Assembly (NCBI GenBank): GCA_016292515.1
Contig: JAEDIJ010000003.1
Coordinates: 49,886-113,885, forward strand
Source of the DNA: Victivallaceae bacterium
GTDB lineage: Bacteria; Verrucomicrobiota; Lentisphaeria; Victivallales; Victivallaceae
Direction: 5' to 3'
DNA length: 64,000 nucleotides
Below, piece by piece: positions 15,290 through 22,914 of this stretch. A program made the translations under genes and the position numbers. Positions within the stretch are counted from its first letter, which is position 1; each line of letters starts with the position of its first letter. The notes below the pieces were generated by a model, which did no database searches, was not told the origin of the DNA, and saw nothing but the letters and a program-made list of their open reading frames with translations.

Positions 15290-15777
15290 TGGAGCGTATC
15301 GCACATCGGACAGTCGGGCGGGAGGCTTGTTACGGCACGGCAGAGCAACTGCGTTGTCATCCTCAACGGACTTTAACGGACAAAACCGACATTAACGGAC
15401 AAAACGGACGCATCATCATTGCGTGATTTTGTCTTTTGCCCATCACGCCAATTGTCCGTTACCGTCCGTAAAAGTCCGTTATCGTCCGTTTCAGCCTTTC
15501 TTTCGCCCGGCAGGGCGAGAAAGACATCGGCGTGGGAAAATATCGCACATCGGACAGTCGGGCGGACGAAGCGCGAAGTATTAGCCCGCGTGGGGCGCAG
15601 GATTATTTGGAGTAACAAACATAGACGACCGCAGAGATTTGCGGTGATAGCCGTACCGAGCGCGGGCAAAACGCAAAATCCGCAAATATCTGCGGCAGGT
15701 ACAAAGTCCCGCCTTGGCGGGCGCCGGGGAGTTAAGAGGGGGCGACGTGAGCCCCCTCTTGCTCCCATCACGTGTGC
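15290..15777. repeat. Dispersed element A, copy 1
   Basis: Matches the copy at 49028-49538 over most of its length (for example GAGCAACTGCGTTGTCAT, ACAAAACGGACGC, TATTAGCCCGCGTGG, CAAATATCTGCGGCAGGTAC). The right end, GGGGGCT...AGCCCCCTCTTGCTCCCATCACG, is the terminal inverted repeat and stops against the stop codon of the gene at 15778. The left end is worn; no clear terminal repeat is visible near 15290. It has about five AACGGAC words on the left and four GTCCGT words on the right of a central hairpin (GCGTGAT...ATCACGC). Confidence 0.75.
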
Positions 15778-16389
15778 TTATTTCAGCCGGTGTAAACGCT
15801 CTAAAAGATGTTCGCGGATCTGCAATAACTGCTCGCGGTGCGCGTCGGCGAGGACGCCGAGAGCGGGTTGACAATCCGCACATTCGTCGAGCAGAATCAG
15901 CAATTCGTTGAGGTCGGCGAGGGAACGTTTGCCCAAAGTGCGCATCAGCGGTTTTTCGGTTTCTGGGTCGCTTTCGAGGAAATCGAGCAGACGCGCGAGG
16001 AATTTGGCGTAACCGCAGCTGACGCCCAGTGCCGGCATCAGCAAGGCGTTGTCGGCGACGCTGCAAACTTCGATATTCCATTCAGCGGCGAGGCGGTCGA
16101 CGCGGTCGCTTTCCTCCGTGTTTTCGCGGCGGGGAGAGATTTCATCGCGTTCGTCGTCGTCGCCGCAATCGGAGTAGCACCAGCTGTGGATGGCGTCAGG
16201 CGTACTGCCGACGGGAAGCAGATCGCTCCCCGTGCGCATCTGCTCAAAGATAAGATCCTCCTCTCCGGGCAAGTCCAGACAATTGGGCAATTCCCAGAAA
16301 TAGCGGGCGATGCGCGCCTCGTCGCGGCGGATCGCCGCTTCCCATTGAAACTCCGTCCAGTTGCGGTGACGGAAATCGGAATTATTCAT
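15778..16389 (-). CDS. Hypothetical protein downstream of rsfS
   Basis: 203 residues, acidic, no signal peptide or membrane helix. It is rich in leucine, Asp/Glu and Cys (CYSDCGDDDERDE near residue 71; DECADCQPALGVL near 167). The C-terminal half looks helical (FLARLLDFLESDPETEKPLMRTLGKRSLADLNELLILLDEC). I recognise no family. Its start overlaps the end of rsfS by eight bases, so it is the fourth gene of the leuS-nadD-rsfS operon. Element A begins at its stop codon. Confidence 0.7.
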   Translation of the reverse strand: MNNSDFRHRNWTEFQWEAAIRRDEARIARYFWELPNCLDLPGEEDLIFEQMRTGSDLLPVGSTPDAIHSWCYSDCGDDDERDEISPRRENTEESDRVDRLAAEWNIEVCSVADNALLMPALGVSCGYAKFLARLLDFLESDPETEKPLMRTLGKRSLADLNELLILLDECADCQPALGVLADAHREQLLQIREHLLERLHRLK

Positions 16390-16786
16390 TTTCTTTCTTA
16401 TTGCGTTTGGAAAGGCGTTTCAGCGGTTCTTCCGGTGTTTCGCCCCACAAACCCTCTAAATTGTATTTACTGCGCGCTTCCTGCGTCATCAAATGGACGA
16501 GGACGTTGCCGAAGTCGATCAGCACCCAGCCGGAAAGGCTGTCGCTCGGACGCGAGAGCGGACGTTTCGCGAGTTTTTCGCGGACACTGCGTTCGACGTT
16601 GGAGGCGAGCGCGCGCAATTGCGGTTCCGATTCGGCGGTGGCGATGACGAAGTGGTCGGCGACGCTCGACGCGGCGCCCGGCGAAAGGACGATCAGATCG
16701 ACGCCCTGTTTTTCCTCAATGCTCTGGCGGCAGACTTCGAGCAACGCAAGATCGGCTTCGTTGATTTTCGTTTGCTTTTTCGGCAT
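16382..16786 (-). CDS. rsfS: Ribosomal silencing factor RsfS
   Basis: 134 residues. The protein binds L14 on the 50S subunit and blocks joining with the 30S when nutrients are short. Family features: DLIVLSPGAASSVADHFVIATAES near residues 30-53, and GWVLIDFGNVLVHLMTQEAR..YNLEGLW near 85-114, the signature of the Iojap/RsfS domain. The C-terminal tail is basic. It follows nadD by 11 bases, the usual neighbour in many bacteria. Confidence 0.95.
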   Translation of the reverse strand: MPKKQTKINEADLALLEVCRQSIEEKQGVDLIVLSPGAASSVADHFVIATAESEPQLRALASNVERSVREKLAKRPLSRPSDSLSGWVLIDFGNVLVHLMTQEARSKYNLEGLWGETPEEPLKRLSKRNKKENE

Positions 16787-16797
16787 AGTTTTCTCCT

Positions 16798-17400
16798 TTA
16801 ACGGTAAAGGCGGTGCGCGGCGATGTAGTCGCGCACTGCGGCATTTTCATCTTTTTCGGCGCATTTCGCTTTGACATCCTTGCGGATCTGCGTCGACGAC
16901 ATATTCCATAATTCCCCCGGCAACACGCCGGAAAGCAATTTTTCCACCTCACGGTCGCCCCAGTTGGCGGAGAGCGTCATTTCCGACACCCGGCATCCGG
17001 GACGCTGATAGGTCAAAATCTCGTATTCACACACGAGGCGGTACGCTTCGCGCCAGGTATGCAACTCCAACAGCGAATCGGCTCCGATCAGAAGCGCGGG
17101 TCTTTCGCCGTAGAGCGTCTCATAGAGCGCGAGCGCGTCGATCGTATAAGTCGGCACTTCCTGCGGCAAATGCGCTTCCAGGTCGGACACCGCCATTGCC
17201 TTTTCATTTCCAATCAGCAACTCCACCATCGCCAGCCGATCCGGAAACGGAGCGCGCTTCGCGGCGAGCTTGTGCGGCGGAGTTCTTCCTACGACCCAGC
17301 GGACGAAATCGCATTTCCCGGAATCAAGTGCGCCCCGCGCCACCGCGAGGTGTCCCGCGTGCGGAGGGTCGAAACTTCCGCCGAAAAATGCGCTTTTCAT
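16798..17400 (-). CDS. nadD: Nicotinate-nucleotide adenylyltransferase
   Basis: 200 residues. The enzyme joins nicotinate mononucleotide and ATP to give deamido-NAD in NAD synthesis. The nucleotidyltransferase motif GGSFDPPHAGHL (HxGH) is at residues 7-18, and SSTQIRK near 177 matches the C-terminal (S/T)xxxR motif. It lies between leuS and rsfS in one operon. Confidence 0.95.
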   Translation of the reverse strand: MKSAFFGGSFDPPHAGHLAVARGALDSGKCDFVRWVVGRTPPHKLAAKRAPFPDRLAMVELLIGNEKAMAVSDLEAHLPQEVPTYTIDALALYETLYGERPALLIGADSLLELHTWREAYRLVCEYEILTYQRPGCRVSEMTLSANWGDREVEKLLSGVLPGELWNMSSTQIRKDVKAKCAEKDENAAVRDYIAAHRLYR

Positions 17401-17406
17401 ACTTTC

Positions 17407-19965
17407 CTACTTCGCGACGATATTGACGAGCCGCCCCGGCACGTAGATCAGTTTGACCACCGTTTTGCCGGCGATCGCCGCTTGTACCTCCGGAGAAGCG
17501 AGCGCGAGTTTCTGCGCCGTCGCCTGATCGCAACCGACCGGCATCATCAGCCGCGCCTTGGGCTTGCCGAGCACTTGAACGAGGATCTCGACTTCGCTCT
17601 CGACGAGTTTCGATTCATCAAAAGTCGGCCACGGCTCGTAGGCGAGCGTTTCTTTGTGGCCGAGTTGCTCCCACAATTCCTCGGCGAGGTGCGGCGCGAA
17701 CGGGGCGAGCAAAAGGACGAACGTTTCCGCGACGTCGCGCGGCATCGCTTTGAGTTTCGCCATTTCGTTGAGCATCACCATAAGTTGGCTGATCGCCGTG
17801 TTGAAACCGAAATTGTCGAGATCTTCGGTCACTTTGCGGATCGAAGCGTGGCAAAGTTTTTCCAGTTCGCCCGTCGCTTTTTCCTCGATGACCGGGATCT
17901 CCTGATAGACGCGGAAAGCGCGTTTGAGGAAGCGGAAAACGCCCTCGACGCCGGTGGTGTTCCACGGCTTCGTCGCTTCCAGCGGGCCCATGAACATTTC
18001 GTAGAGGCGCATCCCGTCCGCGCCGTAACTGGCGATGACGTCGTCGGGATTGACCACGTTGCGCAAACTTTTGGACATCTTGGCGGGAAACTCGACAAGT
18101 TTCTCGCCGTCGCTCTTGCGGACGGGGCCGTCCGGCGTGAAATCGACCTGATCGGTCGGCACGAGGACGCCGCGGCTGTCCTTGTAGGAAATGCCGAGGA
18201 TCATCCCCTGATTGACGAGTTTCCGGAAAGGTTCGGGCGTCGAAACGAGACCGAGGTCGAAAAGCACCTTGTGCCAGAAACGGGCGTAGAGCAAATGAAG
18301 CACCGCGTGCTCCGCGCCGCCGATGTAAAGATCGACCGGCATCCAGTAGCGTTCCTTTTCGGGATCCCACGCGAGTTTGTCGTTTCGGGGATCGATGTAA
18401 CGCAGATAGTACCAGCAGGAGCCAGCCCACTGCGGCATCGTGTTGGTCTCGCGGCGGCCGCGGCGACCGTCGCGCGGATTGACGTAGGTCGAAAATTCAG
18501 GAGAGCGCGCCAGCGGCGGTTCGCCCGTTCCCGTCGGCTTGAAGTCGCTCATTTCCGGCAACGCGACGGGCAGTTCGCTCTCGTCGACCAATTCAATCGA
18601 GCCGTCTTCGTAGTGGATGATCGGGAAAGGTTCGCCCCAGTAACGCTGACGGCTGAAAAGCCAGTCGCGAAGTTTGTATTTGACGCTTTGTTTCCCGCAA
18701 CCGCGCGCGGCGAGCCACGCCGTCGCCGCCGGCTTGGATTGCTCAACGCTCATCCCGTTGAGATCGAGCCCCTCGTCGTTGGCGGAATTCATCAGTTTGC
18801 CTTCGCCCGTCCAGCAGGCGCGGCCCGCGAGCACCGCCTCGACGTCGCACTTGGCGGCGGCGGCTTCGGCGGGATCGGGCTGGATGATGCACTTGATCGG
18901 CAGACCGAATTTCACCGCGAAGTCAAAGTCGCGCGTGTCGTGCGCCGGTACTGCCATGATGGCGCCGGTGCCGTAACTGGTCAAAACGTAATCGGCGATC
19001 CAGATCGGGATCTTGACGCCGTTGACGGGATCGATCGCGTAACTCCCGGTAAAAGCGCCGGTCTTTTCGGTCGAATTGTCGGTGCGGTCGAGTTCGCTCT
19101 TGTGCGAAGCGGCGACGCGGTAGGCTTCGACGGCTTCTTTCTGCTCCGGCGTCGTCAGTTTATCGACCAGAGGATGCTCCGGCGACAAGACCATATAGGT
19201 CGCGCCGAAAAGGGTATCGGGGCGCGTCGTGTAGACCGTCACGTCACATCCGGCGTCGGTCTTGAAGACCACTTCGGCGCCGACCGACTTGCCGATCCAG
19301 TTGCGCTGCATTTCCTTGACGCCCTCGGGCCAGTCGAGGAGGTCGAGATCTTTCAGCAGCCGCTCGGCGTATTCAGTGATCTTGAACATCCACTGCTTCA
19401 TCGGGCGGCGTTCCACGGGATGATTGCCGCGTTCGCTGCGGCCGTTGATCACTTCCTCGTTGGCGAGGACGGTGCCGAGCGCGGGGCACCAGTTGACCGG
19501 CACTTCGTCGAGGTAGGCAAGTCCCTTTTTGTAGAGTTGCATAAAGATCCACTGCGTCCACTTGTAGTAACGCTTGTCGGTCGTGTTGATCTCGCGTTCC
19601 CAGTCGTAGCTGAAACCGAGCGCCTTGATCTGCGCGCGGAAGTGATCGACATTTTTCTGCGTCGTGATCGAGGGATGCGTCCCCGTTTCGACGGCGTACT
19701 GCTCGGCGGGCAGTCCGAAAGCGTCCCACCCCATCGGATGCAGGACGTTGAAACCTTTCATCCGCTTGTAACGGCAGATGATGTCGGTCGCGGTGTAGCC
19801 CTCGGGATGCCCGACGTGAAGTCCCGCTCCGGAGGGATAGGGAAACATATCCAGACAGTAGTATTTGGGTTTCGGACTGTTGTCGACGGCGCGGAAAGTG
19901 TGATGCTCTTCCCAGTAACGCTGCCATTTGCGGTCGATGCGGCTGAAATCGTATTCTGCGGTCAT
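17407..19965 (-). CDS. leuS: Leucyl-tRNA synthetase
   Basis: 852 residues, standard bacterial length. The start at 19965 (MTAEYDFSRIDRKW) has GGAG upstream; the frame stays open further, but that part is not LeuRS-like. Class I motifs: HVGH at 50-53 and KMSKS near 627-631. An editing (CP1) domain lies between, with the conserved T-rich region TVYTTRPDTLFG. The C-terminal anticodon domain ends with the expected short tail (VQVLGKPKARLMMPVG...). It is the first gene of the operon with nadD and rsfS. Confidence 0.97.
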   Translation of the reverse strand: MTAEYDFSRIDRKWQRYWEEHHTFRAVDNSPKPKYYCLDMFPYPSGAGLHVGHPEGYTATDIICRYKRMKGFNVLHPMGWDAFGLPAEQYAVETGTHPSITTQKNVDHFRAQIKALGFSYDWEREINTTDKRYYKWTQWIFMQLYKKGLAYLDEVPVNWCPALGTVLANEEVINGRSERGNHPVERRPMKQWMFKITEYAERLLKDLDLLDWPEGVKEMQRNWIGKSVGAEVVFKTDAGCDVTVYTTRPDTLFGATYMVLSPEHPLVDKLTTPEQKEAVEAYRVAASHKSELDRTDNSTEKTGAFTGSYAIDPVNGVKIPIWIADYVLTSYGTGAIMAVPAHDTRDFDFAVKFGLPIKCIIQPDPAEAAAAKCDVEAVLAGRACWTGEGKLMNSANDEGLDLNGMSVEQSKPAATAWLAARGCGKQSVKYKLRDWLFSRQRYWGEPFPIIHYEDGSIELVDESELPVALPEMSDFKPTGTGEPPLARSPEFSTYVNPRDGRRGRRETNTMPQWAGSCWYYLRYIDPRNDKLAWDPEKERYWMPVDLYIGGAEHAVLHLLYARFWHKVLFDLGLVSTPEPFRKLVNQGMILGISYKDSRGVLVPTDQVDFTPDGPVRKSDGEKLVEFPAKMSKSLRNVVNPDDVIASYGADGMRLYEMFMGPLEATKPWNTTGVEGVFRFLKRAFRVYQEIPVIEEKATGELEKLCHASIRKVTEDLDNFGFNTAISQLMVMLNEMAKLKAMPRDVAETFVLLLAPFAPHLAEELWEQLGHKETLAYEPWPTFDESKLVESEVEILVQVLGKPKARLMMPVGCDQATAQKLALASPEVQAAIAGKTVVKLIYVPGRLVNIVAK

Positions 19966-20009
19966 AAAAAAATCTCCTGAAAAGTGAAAAATGCCGTATA
20001 ATGCTTCAT

Positions 20010-20038
20010 AATATACACGCGCTCGCACAAGATTGCAA
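20010..20038 (-). promoter_or_regulatory. Promoter of leuS
   Basis: Minus-strand TTGCAA (20038-20033), 17 bases, TATATT (20015-20010); exact consensus. It is divergent from the rpsP promoter. Confidence 0.7.
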
Positions 20039-20095
20039 TCCGCTTCCCGCGCAAAATCCTTTTCAAGTCCGCGTAAGTAAGGTGTAAAAAACGAC

Positions 20096-20124
20096 TTGCA
20101 ATTTTCGCCGCGAGGGATTATATT
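20096..20124 (+). promoter_or_regulatory. Promoter of the rpsP operon
   Basis: TTGCAA at 20096-20101, 17 bases, TATATT at 20119-20124, exact consensus. It gives a leader of about 170 bases before rpsP. Confidence 0.7.
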
Positions 20125-20130
20125 AAGAAT

Positions 20131-20305
20131 TGTTTCACGCTGTGACGGCATTTCGCCGCCTATGGTCGCATCCTCTTTGACCTGTGGGCGAGGCGTTTTG
20201 ACGTCGCCGCGCGACGGGTGTGCGATAACGTGGCTGTGAACCACCCGGAACGCGGCATCAAGGCGAATTTTTGATCGGTTTGAACAAAAAAAGAAGGTAC
20301 TATTT
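20131..20305 (+). ncRNA. Long structured leader upstream of rpsP (candidate regulatory RNA)
   Basis: A GC-rich leader of about 170 bases between a consensus promoter and the rpsP start, with no open frame. Visible hairpins: ACGGC-ATTTC-GCCGC, GGCGAGGCG...CGTCGCC, and CGGGTG...CACCCG. The 5' end (TTGTTTCA) and 3' end (TTTGAACAA) could also pair to close the structure. It may be an r-protein-binding leader or a separate small RNA. It matches no class that I can name. Confidence 0.4.
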
Positions 20306-20695
20306 ATGGTCAGAATCAGATTGAAACGCACCGGAACGCGCAACGTCGCGTGCTTCCGCGTGGTGGTGATGGATCAGCGTTCCAGCCGGGACGGCAAAGC
20401 GATCGAGGAACTCGGCTACTACGATCCCTGCAAAAAAGAGGAAAAACTCGATATCGAGCGCACGCTGTACTGGAAAAACAACGGCGCGGTCATTTCCGAG
20501 ACCGTGCTTGACATCATGGATCGCGTTCAGAAAGGCATCAGCCTCAAAGATCGCGTCCGCCCGGTGAAACCCTCGAAGCGCGCGCAGGAAAAGGCCAAGG
20601 CGGAAGCCGAAGCCAAAGCCGCCGCCGAAGCCAAAGCCGCGGAAGAAAAGGCCGCCGCCGAAGCCGCTGCTGCCGAAGCCGCTCCTCAGGCGTAA
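20306..20695 (+). CDS. rpsP: 30S ribosomal protein S16
   Basis: 129 residues. The first ~85 are a normal S16 (MVRIRLKRTGTR, then VVMDQRSSRDGKAIEELGYYDP). The last ~40 are an added low-complexity tail of Ala, Glu and Lys (KAEAEAKAAAEAKAAEEKAA). Such tails occur in S16 of some phyla and are probably disordered or helical. First gene of the rpsP-khpA-trmD-rplS-rnhB block. Confidence 0.97.
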   Translation: MVRIRLKRTGTRNVACFRVVVMDQRSSRDGKAIEELGYYDPCKKEEKLDIERTLYWKNNGAVISETVLDIMDRVQKGISLKDRVRPVKPSKRAQEKAKAEAEAKAAAEAKAAEEKAAAEAAAAEAAPQA

Positions 20696-20721
20696 TTTAC
20701 GCGAGTTGAGGGAGGTTTCCC

Positions 20722-21033
20722 ATGTTCGGTTTTATCAAGAAACTTTTCGGCGGGGAATCCGCCGCTGAAAGTTGCGCCGCCAAGTCGGGCGACTTGCACG
20801 ACCTCGAAGATTTCGTCGAGTACGTCGTCAAATCGCTCGTCGACAGCCCCGATGAGGTGAAAATCACCACCGTCAACGGCAAGGAAGGCGCGACAATTCA
20901 GGTGCGTTGCCGCAAGGAAGACATCGGCAAGATCGTCGGCAAGCGCGGCAAGATCATTATGGCAATCCGTTCGCTGGTCAGCGGTGCCGCCGGTCGTCGG
21001 CGTCAGCGCGTTTCGGTGGACGTGCTCGATTAA
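20722..21033 (+). CDS. khpA: KH-domain RNA-binding protein
   Basis: 103 residues, a single KH domain. The GxxG loop is VGKRGKII near residues 72-79, preceded by IQVRCRKEDIGKI. The N-terminal ~25 residues (MFGFIKKLFGGESAAES) are an extension compared with the usual 75-80 residue KhpA. The position between rpsP and trmD is the conserved one for this gene. Confidence 0.93.
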   Translation: MFGFIKKLFGGESAAESCAAKSGDLHDLEDFVEYVVKSLVDSPDEVKITTVNGKEGATIQVRCRKEDIGKIVGKRGKIIMAIRSLVSGAAGRRRQRVSVDVLD

Positions 21034-21038
21034 ATAAA

Positions 21039-21746
21039 ATGCACATCGACGTGCTGACGCTTTTTCCGGAATTGTTTCCGGGGCCGTTGGGCGAAAGCGT
21101 CATCGGACGCGCCGCCAGACGCGAGTTGGCGACCGTTTCGGCAGTCGATTTGAGAAAATGGGCGTCCGACGCCCGGGGTACGGTCGATGACAAACCCTAC
21201 GGCGGCGGACCGGGAATGTTGATGATGGCGGAGCCGCTTGCGGCCGCCGTCGAAACGCTCCGGAAGCCGGAAACGCTGGTCGTGCTGACCTCTCCGCGAG
21301 GAGAAGTTTTCAACCAGAGTCTGGCATTGGAGTTGGCAAAAGAAAGCCATATCGTGCTGATCTGCGGCCACTACGAGGGCGTCGATCAGCGGGCGATCGA
21401 CCAGTTGGTCGACCGGGAGATCTCGCTGGGAGATTTTGTTCTCACGAGCGGCGTGATCCCCGCGATGGCGATCTGCGATGCGGTGATCCGGCTTTTGCCG
21501 GGAGTTCTGGGAGACGATGAATCCTCGAAAGGGGAGTCTCACATGGACTCGCTGCTCGAGTATCCGCAGTACACGCGGCCTCCGGTTTTCCGGGGAGCGC
21601 AGGTGCCGCCGGTATTGTTGAGCGGAGACCACGGAAAAATCGAGGCGTTCCGCCAGGAGGAAATGGAACGCATCACCCGGGAAAGACGCCCGGATTTATG
21701 GGAAAAGTATTTGTCTGGAAACAGCAGGAAAGGATTTGAGAAATGA
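21039..21746 (+). CDS. trmD: tRNA (guanine-N1-)-methyltransferase
   Basis: Start at 21039 (MHIDVLTLFPELFPG), five bases after the khpA stop; the longer open frame is khpA out of frame. 235 residues. The enzyme methylates G37 of tRNAs. It has the SPOUT knot features VDDKPYGGGPGMLMMAEPL near residues 48-66, LICGHYEGVDQR near 108-119, and EISLGDFVLTSG near 128-139. Its stop overlaps the rplS start. Confidence 0.95.
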   Translation: MHIDVLTLFPELFPGPLGESVIGRAARRELATVSAVDLRKWASDARGTVDDKPYGGGPGMLMMAEPLAAAVETLRKPETLVVLTSPRGEVFNQSLALELAKESHIVLICGHYEGVDQRAIDQLVDREISLGDFVLTSGVIPAMAICDAVIRLLPGVLGDDESSKGESHMDSLLEYPQYTRPPVFRGAQVPPVLLSGDHGKIEAFRQEEMERITRERRPDLWEKYLSGNSRKGFEK

Positions 21747-22090
21747 ACGTTTTGGACAAGATCCGCAAGGAGCAGGTGCGGCCCGAGCGCCACGCCTTTG
21801 AAATCGGCGACACCGTCCGCCTCTACGTCAAGATCGTGGAAGGCGAAAACGAGCGCATTCAGCAGTTCCAGGGCACGGTGATCGCGCGCCGCGGCACCGG
21901 CATCGAGGAAACTTTCACCGTCCGCCGGGTTCAGGCCGGTCAGGGCGTGGAACGCGTTTTCCCGATCAACAGCCCCCGTTTGGAGCGCATTGAGGTCGTT
22001 CGCAAAGGCTCTGTCCGCCGTGCGAAACTTTACTACTTGCGCAGCAAGATCGGTAAGGATGCCCGCGTCAAAGAACTCCGGACCAAGTAA
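21743..22090 (+). CDS. rplS: 50S ribosomal protein L19
   Basis: 115 residues, standard length. It contains the L19 core: FEIGDTVRLYVKIVEGENERIQ at 22-43, then FQGTVIARRGTGIEETFTVRR and ERVFPINSPRLERIEVVRKG. ATGA overlap with trmD; the conserved order rpsP-(khpA)-trmD-rplS is intact. Confidence 0.97.
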   Translation: MNVLDKIRKEQVRPERHAFEIGDTVRLYVKIVEGENERIQQFQGTVIARRGTGIEETFTVRRVQAGQGVERVFPINSPRLERIEVVRKGSVRRAKLYYLRSKIGKDARVKELRTK

Positions 22091-22760
22091 GTCCGAATCG
22101 CGTCGGCCGCTCTTGACGGCCGATGATGAACTCCTCCGGCCGGAGCGCGAGCTTTGGGCGGAGGGGTTTTCTTCCATAGCGGGGGTCGATGAAGCGGGAC
22201 GCGGCTGTCTTGCCGGGCCCGTGGTGGCGGCGGCGGTGATCCTGCCGCGCTACGTCGACCTGCCGGGCGTTTACGATTCCAAGCAATTGAGCAATTGTGA
22301 ACGCCGGAAACTTTATCACGATCTCCTTTCGCAAAAAGGAATTTGTTTTGCGTGGGGGATCGTCGGCAACGGGGAAATCGACGAAATAAATATCCTCAAT
22401 GCCACCCACCGGGCGATGCGGAGCGCGGTCAAAAGCCTCTCCAAAACGCCGGACGTGGTTCTGGTCGACGGTCTGCCGGTACGCGATTTCATCGCGCCCT
22501 CGCGGAATCTGGTCGGCGGCGATGCGCTTTCCGCCAGCATTGCGGCGGCGAGCATCCTCGCCAAAGTAAAACGTGACGATCTGATGATCGAACTGGATAA
22601 AAAATATCCCGGTTACGGCTTTGACGGAAACAAGGGGTACGGTACGGCGAAACATCTCGCCGCGCTGGAACAACTGGGGCCTTGCGACGCCCACCGGAAA
22701 ACGTTTCATCCGGTCTGGGAATTCGTCGAGGGTGCTCCGAAACAACTGGAATTGTTATGA
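22059..22760 (+). CDS. rnhB: Ribonuclease HII
   Basis: RNase HII removes ribonucleotides from DNA. The conserved start of the fold, GVDEAGRGCLAGPVVAAAVIL, lies about 45 residues after the first ATG used here, with later DVVLVDGLPV and the KVKRDDLM...YGFDGNKGYGT block. The start is uncertain: the ATG at 22059 overlaps rplS by 32 bases and has no good ribosome binding site. A TTG at 22113 would give a shorter N-terminus closer to the family. The protein is 215-233 residues depending on the start. Confidence 0.93.
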   Translation: MPASKNSGPSKSESRRPLLTADDELLRPERELWAEGFSSIAGVDEAGRGCLAGPVVAAAVILPRYVDLPGVYDSKQLSNCERRKLYHDLLSQKGICFAWGIVGNGEIDEINILNATHRAMRSAVKSLSKTPDVVLVDGLPVRDFIAPSRNLVGGDALSASIAAASILAKVKRDDLMIELDKKYPGYGFDGNKGYGTAKHLAALEQLGPCDAHRKTFHPVWEFVEGAPKQLELL

Positions 22761-22788
22761 TTCGCCATAGAGATTTTTCAGGAGGAAT

Positions 22789-22852
22789 TGCCCGCGTTAC
22801 CAACGCGGGGCGAACTTACTGACAATGACCGCTCCCTTATTTCGGGAAGCGG
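22789..22852 (+). promoter_or_regulatory. Leader hairpins before thrS
   Basis: Two strong hairpins between rnhB and thrS: CCCGCGTT-ACC-AACGCGGG (22791-22809) and CCGCTCCC...GGGAAGCGG (22829-22852), the second followed by a T-rich run. They may form an attenuator or terminator. No T-box sequence is present. Confidence 0.4.
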
Positions 22853-22914
22853 CCGATGAGGCGTTTTGATTTTTGGTTTTTATTTCTTATTTTCACTTTT
22901 AAGGACAACATATC

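Noticed and set aside
15419..15871. Small protein genes inside element A
   Set aside because: Frames there are arginine-rich by-products of GC-rich hairpins and are not kept between the copies.
17059..19980. A 973-codon plus-strand frame opposite leuS
   Set aside because: Antisense shadow of leuS and nadD with a composition rich in R, D, H and V and no domain.
20131..20305. 6S RNA, SRP RNA, tmRNA or RNase P RNA
   Set aside because: I searched by eye for the core words of these RNAs and did not find them.
19966..20343. N-terminal extension of LeuRS
   Set aside because: The in-frame upstream part crosses both promoters and the rpsP leader and does not look like LeuRS.
22761..22914. T-box leader of thrS
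   Set aside because: The conserved T-box antiterminator sequence is absent; only two plain hairpins are visible.
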